A stretch of DNA of 5,514 nucleotides, from positions 1 through 5,514 of the forward strand of contig CANIRI010000174.1 of NCBI GenBank assembly GCA_947469815.1, in the 5' to 3' direction. The number at the start of each line of letters is the position of its first letter. Positions within the stretch are counted from its first letter, which is position 1. Below the pieces are notes generated by a model, which made no database searches, was not told the DNA's origin, and was given only the letters and a program-made list of their open reading frames with translations. Made by a program: the position numbers and the translations under genes. This document shows, piece after piece, positions 1 to 5,514 of the stretch. The stretch comes from Comamonadaceae bacterium (GTDB lineage Bacteria; Pseudomonadota; Gammaproteobacteria; Burkholderiales; Burkholderiaceae_C).

Positions 1-158
1 CCAGTGCCCGGCGCGATGCGGTCTTCATTGACCACCCGCAAATTGCCCCAGCCCATGAAGGCCGGGTCGTAATAGCCCGCGAAGGAAAAACTGTGGAAGG
101 ACTTGAGCCAGCCGTGGTCGGCGTAGCCGCGTTGGGAAGAGGTGCGAAGGTTCAGCAT
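1..158 (-). CDS. Pirin-family protein, N-terminal fragment (runs off left edge)
   Basis: The first 52 codons of a pirin-family (bicupin, YhhW-like) protein are present; the rest lies beyond base 1. The fragment starts [20 protein letters not shown] and continues with the family's N-terminal signature: RGYADHGWL, then [12 protein letters not shown], then [18 protein letters not shown]. This matches the start of the first cupin domain. The metal-binding His/Glu cluster (GTHPH-type motif) would follow at once but is outside the window, so metal binding cannot be judged. Characterised relatives include quercetin 2,3-dioxygenases and transcription cofactors; the physiological role of most bacterial members is unknown. 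The start at 158 places the signature at the usual distance from the N-terminus, and a weak GGGA lies eight bases upstream. It follows the sulfatase stop by 25 bases on the same strand, which suggests co-transcription. Family assignment is firm; function is not. Confidence 0.87.
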   Translation of the reverse strand, partial: MLNLRTSSQRGYADHGWLKSFHSFSFAGYYDPAFMGWGNLRVVNEDRIAPGT

Positions 159-170
159 GTGAAGGGTCCC

Positions 171-208
171 ATAAAAAATGAAATCAACGCGGCCAGCGCG
201 CCAGCCGC
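171..208 (-). terminator. Possible hairpin plus T-rich tail between sulfatase and pirin genes
   Basis: Read on the minus strand, GCGGC pairs with GCCGC around a ten-base loop (189-208), followed by a stretch in which T is the main base and which ends in six consecutive T (173-178). Immediately upstream, a perfect 8-bp inverted repeat CTCGACCT/AGGTCGAG with a five-base loop occupies 208-228. The short stem covers the last codons of the sulfatase, and ten bases separate the foot of the stem from the T run, so this is an imperfect intrinsic terminator at best. It could be a leaky attenuator that lowers pirin expression relative to the sulfatase. Chance structure in GC-rich coding DNA is a real alternative. 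Confidence 0.27.
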
Positions 209-1731
209 TCGACCTCGTTCAGGTCGAGGTGGTTGCGCATGTACTCGGCGCTGCCGTTGCGCGGGGGGGTGTATTCCCAAGGCGTGAACGTACCCTGGCG
301 CAGGGCCTGGGTAATGAAATGGCGCTCGCGCTGGCTGTTGCGCACGGCGCTGTCCAGCGCGGCTAAGTCCCAGCGGGCCGCAACTTCTGCGCGCATCGCT
401 GCCACCATATCTGCATGTACCGGGTCGCTTGCCAGGTTGTGAACTTCGTCCGGGTCTTGCGCCAGATTGAAAAGCTGGTCCGGGTCTGCCGGGCAGTGGA
501 TGAACTTCCACGCGCCCCGGCGCACCATCACGATGGGCGCGACCGAGCCCTCGGCCATGTATTCGCCGTACACCGGCGTGTCGCTATCAGGCACGTCACC
601 GGATGACTTGTCCAACAAGCCCAGCAAACTGTGTCCGGCCAGCGGCTGCACTGCCGGGGCCGCACCGGCCATCGCACCCAGCGTGGGCAAAACGTCCAAC
701 AGCGAAACCGGCTGCGCAACCCGAGCCGGCGCAAAGCGCGCCGGATAGTGAAAGACGAGCGGAATGCGGGCTGCGTCTTCGAAAAAATTCATCTTGTACC
801 AAAGCCCGTGCTCGCCCAGCAGATCGCCATGGTCGGCCACCAGCACCACCACGGTGTTATCGCGCAGTTGCAGCGCGTCCAGCGTGTCCATCAGCCGCCC
901 GGTCCATTCGTCCACATAGGAAATATTGCCGTAATAGGCGCGCCGCGCACGTTGCGCATCGACCGGAGTGATGTGGGCGTTTTCCATATCGCTGACCTGC
1001 ATCAGGCGGCGCGTATGGGGGTGCGGGTCTGCCTCGGCAGGTACGCGCGGCGCGCCCACGTCCACGCCTTCGTACATGTCCCAGTATTTGCGGCGGGTCA
1101 CATACGGGTCGTGCGGATGCGTGAAGCTGGCAACCATGAAAAACGGCCGACCGTCGTCGGCCCGCGCTGCGTCGTGCAGCGCGCGCATCGCGCCCTGCCC
1201 CACTTCGTCGTCGTACAGCAGTTGGTTGGTGACCTCGGCCACGCCCGCGCCGGTGACGCTGCCCATGTTGTGGTACCACCAGTCGATGCGCTCGTCGGGC
1301 TTGGTCCAGTCGGGGGTCCAGCCGAAATCGGCGGGGTAAATATCGGTGGTGCGGCGCTCCTCAAAGCCGTGCAACTGGTCAGGCCCGACGAAATGCATCT
1401 TGCCGCTGAGCACGGTGCGGTACCCGGCATGGCGCAGGTAGTGCGCCACGGTTGGCACGGTGCTGGGTAAATAAGCCGCGTTGTCAAAACCGCCGGTTTG
1501 CGAAGGCAGCTGCCCGGTCATCAGGCAATAGCGTGCCGGGGTGCACAGGGGGCTGTTGGAATACGCCGCATCAAACACCACGCCCTCAGAAGCAAGACGG
1601 TCGATGTTCGGCGTGATGGCGACCTGGTTGCCGTAGCAGGGCAAGGCCCCGGCGGCGATTTGGTCGTACATGACGACCAGGATGTTGGGTCTTTGGGCTG
1701 GGTCCTTGGGGGCGGAAGCTTTTGTGGTCAT
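184..1731 (-). CDS. betC: Choline-sulfatase (BetC-type, type I formylglycine sulfatase)
   Basis: A 515-residue cytoplasmic sulfatase with no signal peptide, predicted to hydrolyse choline-O-sulfate to choline and sulfate. The fold starts at [10 protein letters not shown] (residues 15-24), with D23 a likely metal ligand. The catalytic motif is C63-T-P-A-R67, a Cys-type site that needs oxidation to formylglycine by a maturase encoded elsewhere. K111 in [12 protein letters not shown], the FTHPHDP segment (203-209) and D300-H301 in VADHGD fit the other active-site positions of choline-sulfatases. Residues about 118-170 ([34 protein letters not shown]) and the C-terminal [19 protein letters not shown] region resemble the choline-sulfatase subfamily and its dedicated C-terminal domain. 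Length fits the family (about 500). The start at 1731 is chosen because upstream codons overlap LOG; LOG ends two bases earlier (TAA-GG-ATG), so translational coupling is likely. Usual partners betA, betB, betI and a transporter are absent here. Substrate is inferred by resemblance. Confidence 0.9.
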   Translation of the reverse strand: MTTKASAPKDPAQRPNILVVMYDQIAAGALPCYGNQVAITPNIDRLASEGVVFDAAYSNSPLCTPARYCLMTGQLPSQTGGFDNAAYLPSTVPTVAHYLRHAGYRTVLSGKMHFVGPDQLHGFEERRTTDIYPADFGWTPDWTKPDERIDWWYHNMGSVTGAGVAEVTNQLLYDDEVGQGAMRALHDAARADDGRPFFMVASFTHPHDPYVTRRKYWDMYEGVDVGAPRVPAEADPHPHTRRLMQVSDMENAHITPVDAQRARRAYYGNISYVDEWTGRLMDTLDALQLRDNTVVVLVADHGDLLGEHGLWYKMNFFEDAARIPLVFHYPARFAPARVAQPVSLLDVLPTLGAMAGAAPAVQPLAGHSLLGLLDKSSGDVPDSDTPVYGEYMAEGSVAPIVMVRRGAWKFIHCPADPDQLFNLAQDPDEVHNLASDPVHADMVAAMRAEVAARWDLAALDSAVRNSQRERHFITQALRQGTFTPWEYTPPRNGSAEYMRNHLDLNEVERLARWPR

Positions 1732-1733
1732 CC

Positions 1734-2309
1734 TTAGATTTTGACCGAGGCCGCCGCATGCAGCCGCTGCAGCAGTTCCGCCGCGTCCGTGCCCACCAGC
1801 AGCAAGGCGCGCACCGCCGGGCTCAAAAAGCCCTCGCTGACCATGCGGTCCAGCATCGCGATCAGCGGGTCGTAATAGCCATTGGTATTGAGCAGGCCGA
1901 AGGGCTTGCTGTGCACGCCGAGTTGGTACCAAGTCCAGATTTCAAATAACTCTTCAAAAGTGCCGATGCCACCTGCCAGCGCCACAAAGGCATCGGCGCG
2001 CTCAAACATCAGGGTTTTGCGCTCGTGCATGGTGCCGACCACGCGCAGTTCAGTCAGACCAGGATGACCCACCTCTTTGTCCAGCAAGTTTTGCGGAATC
2101 ACGCCGAACACCGTGCCGCCTGCGGCCAGCGTGGCGTCAGCGGCGATACCCATCAAGCCGACCTTGCCCCCGCCGTACACCATCTGCCAGCCGTGGCTGC
2201 CAATCCATTGGCCGACCTGCGTGGCTGCAGCCGCAAACGCGGGCTGCGCACCCATGCGCGAGCCGCAGTAGACGCAGAGGGAAAAATCGCTTGGTTGGGT
2301 CTGAGGCAT
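1734..2309 (-). CDS. LOG-family cytokinin riboside 5'-monophosphate phosphoribohydrolase
   Basis: A 191-residue single-domain Rossmann-like protein of the LOG family (often annotated TIGR00730). Members release free cytokinin base or adenine-type base from nucleoside 5'-monophosphates; in bacteria without plant contact they may act in nucleotide turnover. Seen here in order: LCVYCGSRMG (11-20), the phosphate-binding stretch VYGGGKVGLMG (44-54), GVIPQNLLDKEVGH (69-82), the MHERK motif (94-98) with catalytic-type R97, and AGGIGTFEE (112-120) ending in E120. The classical motif is PGGxGTxxE; here the first residue is Ala112 instead of Pro, while the Gly, Thr and Glu residues are kept. Length is normal for the family. 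The start at 2309 puts CVYCGS at its usual position; a start 14 codons upstream (2351) is possible, and neither has a clear ribosome site. It is the first gene of the minus-strand set, and its stop lies two bases before the sulfatase ATG. Confidence 0.9.
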   Translation of the reverse strand: MPQTQPSDFSLCVYCGSRMGAQPAFAAAATQVGQWIGSHGWQMVYGGGKVGLMGIAADATLAAGGTVFGVIPQNLLDKEVGHPGLTELRVVGTMHERKTLMFERADAFVALAGGIGTFEELFEIWTWYQLGVHSKPFGLLNTNGYYDPLIAMLDRMVSEGFLSPAVRALLLVGTDAAELLQRLHAAASVKI

Positions 2310-2409
2310 GGCAGTTACGGTCTGTGTATGGCGAAGCAGCAACCTGAGCATAGGGGCAAACCGCGACAGCCTGCGGCGGGTGTACAGTGAGCCCCATGGA
2401 GACGCGCAC
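2310..2409. promoter_or_regulatory. Divergent intergenic region between LOG and FAD oxidoreductase genes
   Basis: These 100 bases separate two divergent start codons, so by position they must contain, or lie next to, the promoters of both arms. On the plus strand a -10-like TACAGT (2383-2388) lies 21 bases before the oxidoreductase ATG, but no good -35 hexamer sits 16-18 bases upstream of it. On the minus strand no convincing -35/-10 pair was found. No clear inverted-repeat operator was seen. The regulatory role is inferred from layout only. Confidence 0.4.
2398..2401 (+). promoter_or_regulatory. Shine-Dalgarno GGAG that fixes the oxidoreductase start
   Basis: GGAG is eight bases before the ATG at 2410. 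It supports that start over the in-frame ATG at 2308, which would add a 34-residue extension with no family resemblance ahead of the dinucleotide-binding motif. Confidence 0.6.
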
Positions 2410-3453
2410 ATGACAAAGTCCAAACATATCGCCATCGTTGGAGCGGGCATTGCAGGCATCAGCTGCGCCCGCACGCTGGTGCAAGCCGGGCACCGGGTGA
2501 CGGTGTTCGAAAAAAGCCGTGGCGTGGGCGGGCGCATGTCGACCCGCAACAGCCCCTTCGGCACTTTTGACCACGGGGCGCAGTACTTCACGGTGCGTGA
2601 CCCGCGCTTTGCCCAGGCCATTGAAACAGCCCCCGGCGTGTGCCGCCCCTGGAGCGCCACCACGGTGCGCGTGCTCGACGCACGCGGCATGGTCGCCGCC
2701 GCCGCGCTGGAACACCGCGAATCGCATTGGGTTGCCAAACCCGGCATGAACGCACTGGCCAAGGCCTGGGCCGCGCCGATTGCAGAGCACATCCATCTCG
2801 ACACCCGGGTCGACCGGGTCGAACGCGACACCCTGAACAAGCACCAGTGGCAGTTGCGCACCGAAGGCGGCAGCGCCAGCGTCGCGGTGCATGGCGCTTT
2901 TGACGCAGTGGTGCTGGCCATCCCGCATCCGCAGGCGCAGGCGCTGCTGCAAGCCATGCCGCACGGCGGCACATTCGCCAAGGCGATCAACAAAGTGACC
3001 GTGCTTCCATGCTGGACCTTGATGCTGGCCTTTCCGCAAGCGGTGCAGCCGGGCCTGACCACGCTGGGGCCGCACTGGAACGCCGCGCGCAGCACCCACC
3101 ACCGCATTGCCTGGCTGGCCCGCGAGTCCAGCAAACCCGGGCGCAGCACGGTGGAGCGCTGGACGGTGCAGGCCAGCGCCGATTGGTCGGCCGAACACAT
3201 CCAGGACAGCCCCGAGCGCGTGCAGGCCAAGCTGCTGCGCGCCTTTGCCGAGATCACCGGCATCCGCGCCGAACCAGCGCATGTGGACGCCCACCGCTGG
3301 CTCTACGCCAAAACGGACAAAGCCTTGGGGCGCAGCCACCTGTGGAAGGCCGAGCACGGTGTGGGCGTTTGCGGTGATTGGTGCATAGGCCACCGGGTGG
3401 AAGACGCGTTTCTGTCCGGCCTGGAACTGGCGCTGGCCATCGTCAAGCGCTGA
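2410..3453 (+). CDS. FAD/NAD(P)-binding oxidoreductase, renalase/amine-oxidase-like
   Basis: A 347-residue flavoprotein. The N-terminus has the Rossmann dinucleotide-binding fingerprint: beta strand HIAIV, then G11-A-G13-I-A-G16, ending at the acidic residue E34 in TVFEK, which would bind the FAD ribose. It is followed by the GG motif SRGVGGRMSTR (36-46) and by FDHGAQYFTVRDPRF (53-67), characteristic of the renalase-like group of COG3380 type. The C-terminus carries the second FAD contact, VCGDWCIGHRVEDAFLSG (320-337). There is no signal peptide beyond the Rossmann strand and no membrane segment, so it should be cytosolic. Members are commonly annotated only as NAD(P)-dependent or FAD-dependent oxidoreductases; bacterial renalases oxidise mis-reduced dihydro-NAD(P) isomers, but this protein's substrate cannot be read from sequence. 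The start at 2410 is supported by GGAG eight bases upstream. The gluQ gene begins six bases after its stop, in the same frame, suggesting an operon. Confidence 0.88.
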   Translation: MTKSKHIAIVGAGIAGISCARTLVQAGHRVTVFEKSRGVGGRMSTRNSPFGTFDHGAQYFTVRDPRFAQAIETAPGVCRPWSATTVRVLDARGMVAAAALEHRESHWVAKPGMNALAKAWAAPIAEHIHLDTRVDRVERDTLNKHQWQLRTEGGSASVAVHGAFDAVVLAIPHPQAQALLQAMPHGGTFAKAINKVTVLPCWTLMLAFPQAVQPGLTTLGPHWNAARSTHHRIAWLARESSKPGRSTVERWTVQASADWSAEHIQDSPERVQAKLLRAFAEITGIRAEPAHVDAHRWLYAKTDKALGRSHLWKAEHGVGVCGDWCIGHRVEDAFLSGLELALAIVKR

Positions 3454-3459
3454 ACTCGA

Positions 3460-4338
3460 ATGGGCGGCTACACCGGGCGGTTTGCGCCCTCGCCCACCGG
3501 TGCGCTGCACGCGGGTTCGCTGGTGGCGGCATTGGCCAGTTGGCTCGATGCCCGCGCCCACGGCGGGCGCTGGCTGGTACGCATCGAAGACACCGACACG
3601 CCGCGCTGCGTACCCGGCGCAGACGAGATCATCCTGGCGCAACTGGCGGCCTGTGGCCTGGTGCCCGATGAAGCTCCCCTGTGGCAAAGCGAGCGCACGG
3701 CTTGGTATGAGCAGGCACTGGAATCCCTGATGGCAGCCGATCTGGCCTACCCCTGCGGCTGCTCGCGCAGCGCGATTGACGCCGCCAATGCCGCGCGCGG
3801 CATCGCCCGGCCCCGCAACGGCGAGCGCGTTTACCCCGGTACCTGCCGCAACGGCCTGCATGGCACCGGTCCTTCTGCCTGGCGCATGCGCACGCATCAT
3901 GCGCCGCCCCTGCTGCACTGGCAGGACCGGCGTTTGGGCGAACAAACGCAGGACCTGCACACGCAGGTCGGTGACTTCGTGCTGCGCCGCGCAGATAGCC
4001 TATTCACCTACCAGCTGGCCGTGGTGGTGGACGATGCGGCGCAGGGCATCAGCCACGTGGTGCGCGGCGAAGACCTGACCGATAACACGGGCCGCCAACG
4101 CTGGTTGCAAGACGCGCTGGGCCTGCCTGCGCCGCAGTACCTGCACACCCCGCTGGTGATGGGGCGCAACGGCGAGAAACTCTCCAAACAAAACGGCGCG
4201 CAGCCCATCGATACCAGCGCACCGCTGGCCGCGCTGAATGCCGCCGCAAAGGTTCTGGGCTTACCCGAAAACGGAGGGCCCATCGGCGACGCACTGACCG
4301 CGTGGACCGCCGCCTGGCCCTGGCGCAGCGCGACCTAA
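3460..4338 (+). CDS. gluQ: Glutamyl-Q tRNA(Asp) synthetase (GluQRS)
   Basis: A 292-residue paralogue of the glutamyl-tRNA synthetase catalytic domain without an anticodon-binding domain. It activates glutamate and attaches it to queuosine at position 34 of tRNA(Asp). Seen: [16 protein letters not shown] (6-21) with the HIGH-type signature at H17-S20; RIEDTDTPR (41-49) for glutamate/ATP binding; putative zinc ligands C99, C101, Y125 and C129 (PCGCSRS and YPGTC); the [22 protein letters not shown] block (171-192); VRGEDL (201-206); and the KMSKS-type loop EKLSKQNGA (239-247). Length is typical (about 290-310). The start is decisive: the oxidoreductase stop lies in the same frame only three codons upstream and this is the first ATG after it. 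No clear Shine-Dalgarno is present, so coupling to the upstream gene is likely. The zinc-ligand insertion between C101 and Y125 is longer than in the E. coli protein. Function depends on queuosine synthesis or salvage, not encoded here. Confidence 0.94.
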   Translation: MGGYTGRFAPSPTGALHAGSLVAALASWLDARAHGGRWLVRIEDTDTPRCVPGADEIILAQLAACGLVPDEAPLWQSERTAWYEQALESLMAADLAYPCGCSRSAIDAANAARGIARPRNGERVYPGTCRNGLHGTGPSAWRMRTHHAPPLLHWQDRRLGEQTQDLHTQVGDFVLRRADSLFTYQLAVVVDDAAQGISHVVRGEDLTDNTGRQRWLQDALGLPAPQYLHTPLVMGRNGEKLSKQNGAQPIDTSAPLAALNAAAKVLGLPENGGPIGDALTAWTAAWPWRSAT

Positions 4339-4341
4339 AAT
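4314..4341 (+). promoter_or_regulatory. Candidate promoter for trmB overlapping the gluQ stop
   Basis: TAAAAT at 4336-4341 matches five of six bases of the sigma-70 -10 consensus and includes the gluQ stop codon TAA. A weak -35-like CTGGCC (4314-4319, three of six matches) stands 16 bases upstream. Transcription would begin near 4348, giving a leader of about 19 bases before the trmB ATG at 4367. The hexamer stands out as A/T-rich in a very GC-rich context, but part of that is forced by the stop codon. Confidence 0.33.
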
Positions 4342-4366
4342 CCCGCGCTTCTCCGACTGCGCCCGC

Positions 4367-5092
4367 ATGCCACCCCCCACCCCCGACCCCGCCTCCATCC
4401 CCCACCTGCGCCCCGTCAAAAGCTATGTGCTGCGTGCCGGACGCAGCACCGCCGGCCAGACCCGGGCCATGGAGAAATTGGGGCCGAAGTTTCTGCTGCC
4501 ATACCAAGCCGCGATAACCGATGTGCGCGCCCTGTGGCCTGATCCGCAGGCACCGCTGGTCTTGGAAATCGGCTTTGGCATGGGCGAGGCCAGCGCGCAA
4601 ATTGCGCAGACCCTGCCGGACACCCACTTTCTGTGCTGCGAGGTGCATGCGGCGGGTGTGGGCGCGCTGCTCAAGCGCATTGGCGAGATGGGGCTGGAGA
4701 ACATCCGCATCTGCGCGCATGACGCGGTGGAAGTGATAGACAACATGCTGGCCCCCGACAGCCTGGACGGCGTGCACATCTTTTTTCCCGACCCTTGGCA
4801 CAAAACCAAACACAACAAGCGCCGCTTGATTCAAGCGCCGCTGGTGGCCAAGCTGGCGCAGCGCCTGAAACCCGGCGGCTACCTGCATTGCGCCACCGAC
4901 TGGCAGCCCTATGCCGAGCAAATTTTGGAGGTGCTGGAGGCCGAGCCCTTGCTGCACAACCCGGCGCGCAGCGCGCACCCGGCGCTGGCTGGTTATGCGC
5001 CCAAACCGGCCTACCGGCCGCTGACCAAGTTCGAGAACCGCGGGCTCAAGCTGGGCCACGGCGTCTGGGACGTGGTCTGCGCCCGGCGATGA
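4367..5092 (+). CDS. trmB: tRNA (guanine-N(7)-)-methyltransferase
   Basis: A 241-residue S-adenosylmethionine-dependent methyltransferase that makes m7G at position 46 in the variable loop of tRNAs. The SAM-binding motif I is [11 protein letters not shown] (66-76). It is followed by [12 protein letters not shown] (91-102) with the ribose-binding-type E92, by ICAHDAVEV (115-123), and by the hallmark [15 protein letters not shown] (139-153), whose Asp and Lys/His residues serve catalysis and tRNA binding. [11 protein letters not shown] (175-185) and the C-terminal [19 protein letters not shown] (217-235) complete the family pattern and align closely with E. coli TrmB as I recall it. The N-terminal 15 residues are Pro-rich and variable, as expected. 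Length is usual. The gene begins 28 bases after gluQ with no clear Shine-Dalgarno; no other in-frame start fits better. Its stop overlaps the next start as ATGA, so translation of the downstream pseudouridine synthase is probably coupled to it. Confidence 0.96.
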   Translation: MPPPTPDPASIPHLRPVKSYVLRAGRSTAGQTRAMEKLGPKFLLPYQAAITDVRALWPDPQAPLVLEIGFGMGEASAQIAQTLPDTHFLCCEVHAAGVGALLKRIGEMGLENIRICAHDAVEVIDNMLAPDSLDGVHIFFPDPWHKTKHNKRRLIQAPLVAKLAQRLKPGGYLHCATDWQPYAEQILEVLEAEPLLHNPARSAHPALAGYAPKPAYRPLTKFENRGLKLGHGVWDVVCARR

Positions 5093-5514
5093 GCCAGACA
5101 CCGGCACCGCGCCAGGGCGTGGGCCCCAGCAGCGTGGTCTTGCCCCCGGTCTACGACCCGGCTTGGTCGACGGTGCTGGATTTTTTGAGCGCCCGCTTTC
5201 TCCACATTGACCGCAGCGTGTGGGCACAGCGCATGGCAGGCGGCAGTGTGTGCGACGCGGATGGAAAAGCGCTGGTCCCCGACACACCCTTTTGCGCCGG
5301 CGCGCGCATCCACTATTTCCGCGCGCTGGAATCGGAAGCCCCGATCCCGCTGCAAGAGACCGTGCTGTACCGCGACGCCCATCTGCTGGTGGCTGACAAG
5401 CCGCATTTTTTGCCGGTCATACCCTCGGGCAAATACCTGCATGAGACGCTGCTGGTGCGCCTGAAACACCGGCTCGGCTTGGATGATTTGGTACCGATCC
5501 ACCGTATCGACCGC
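5089..5514 (+). CDS. RluA-family pseudouridine synthase, N-terminal part (runs off right edge)
   Basis: An open frame of 142 codons with no stop continues past the window. It starts at the ATG of an ATGA overlap with trmB. The protein begins [12 protein letters not shown] and has a region (about 27-62: [22 protein letters not shown]) that resembles a degenerate S4-like RNA-binding module. The catalytic domain opens with [20 protein letters not shown] (92-111), the RluA-type beta-strand/ADKP motif, then [10 protein letters not shown]. The window stops at PIHRIDR (136-142), whose D141 is the expected catalytic aspartate of the HRxDR motif. Enzymes of COG0564 isomerise specific uridines in 23S rRNA and/or tRNA; the site cannot be told from the N-terminal half, so no gene symbol is given. 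No separate ribosome site is visible, which fits coupling to trmB. Confidence 0.9.
   Translation, partial: MSQTPAPRQGVGPSSVVLPPVYDPAWSTVLDFLSARFLHIDRSVWAQRMAGGSVCDADGKALVPDTPFCAGARIHYFRALESEAPIPLQETVLYRDAHLLVADKPHFLPVIPSGKYLHETLLVRLKHRLGLDDLVPIHRIDR

Noticed and set aside
631..1470. 279-codon open frame on the plus strand inside the sulfatase gene
   Set aside because: Exactly antisense to the conserved core of the choline-sulfatase; Val/His/Arg-rich translation without domain resemblance.
1732..1932. N-terminal extension of the sulfatase frame by 67 codons starting at 1932
   Set aside because: It lies wholly inside the LOG gene in another frame, has low-complexity Ala/Gly/Arg content, and the family begins shortly before [10 protein letters not shown], which the 1731 start provides.
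2308..2409. Earlier in-frame start for the oxidoreductase at 2308
   Set aside because: It adds 34 residues unlike the family, overlaps the LOG start codon, and lacks the Shine-Dalgarno that the 2410 start has.
2310..3263. Long upstream extension of the LOG frame to 3263
   Set aside because: It is antisense to the oxidoreductase gene, has Cys/Arg/Ser-rich shadow composition and no resemblance to known domains. LOG proteins are normally about 190 residues.
2137..3960. 607-codon open frame on the minus strand across LOG, oxidoreductase and gluQ
   Set aside because: High-GC antisense shadow: it opposes two genes with clear family motifs and its translation is Arg/Gly/Ala/His-rich with no recognisable domain.
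4049..5287. 412-codon open frame on the minus strand across gluQ, trmB and the pseudouridine synthase
   Set aside because: Antisense to three well-supported genes, with Arg-rich shadow composition and no motif. The lack of stops follows from GC-rich codon use.
1..5514. CRISPR arrays, tRNA or rRNA genes, IS elements, att sites, origin-like repeats
   Set aside because: No regularly spaced repeats, transposase-like frames, terminal inverted repeats, or tRNA-like arms and CCA ends were seen. The window is nearly all protein-coding.

Overview
This is a GC-rich bacterial window, densely coding, with seven genes on two divergent strands and almost no spare DNA. Codon choice (strong G/C third positions), the protein flavour and the grouping of genes suggest a betaproteobacterium of the order Burkholderiales, plausibly Comamonadaceae. 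That placement is inference from general familiarity, not from a marker gene. No tRNA, rRNA, CRISPR array, insertion sequence or phage gene is visible.

Left arm (minus strand, about 1-2309), in transcription order: a LOG-family cytokinin-riboside phosphoribohydrolase, a choline-sulfatase (BetC type), and the N-terminal part of a pirin-family protein that runs off the left edge. The LOG stop and the sulfatase start are two bases apart and the pirin start is 25 bases after the sulfatase stop, so the three look co-transcribed. A GC hairpin followed by a T-rich stretch at the sulfatase/pirin junction may attenuate transcription into pirin. The sulfatase supplies choline and sulfate from choline-O-sulfate, but no bet genes or choline transporter are next to it here.

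Centre (2310-2409): a 100-base divergent intergenic region that should hold promoters for both arms. Only weak candidate elements can be seen.

Right arm (plus strand, 2410-5514): an FAD-binding oxidoreductase of the renalase/amine-oxidase-like type, then glutamyl-Q tRNA(Asp) synthetase (gluQ), tRNA (guanine-N7)-methyltransferase (trmB), and a RluA-family pseudouridine synthase truncated by the right edge just after its catalytic Asp. Spacings are 6, 28 and -4 bases. Three consecutive RNA-modification enzymes form a functional theme: GluQRS glutamylates queuosine-34 of tRNA(Asp), TrmB makes m7G46 in tRNA, and the last isomerises uridine in an RNA that cannot be named from this fragment. A good -10-like TAAAAT overlaps the gluQ stop codon and may give trmB its own promoter.

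Most of the window is ordinary housekeeping and accessory metabolism. I found no strong sign of a new type of system. The points most worth a second look are the LOG/choline-sulfatase/pirin gene set and the RNA-modification cluster.
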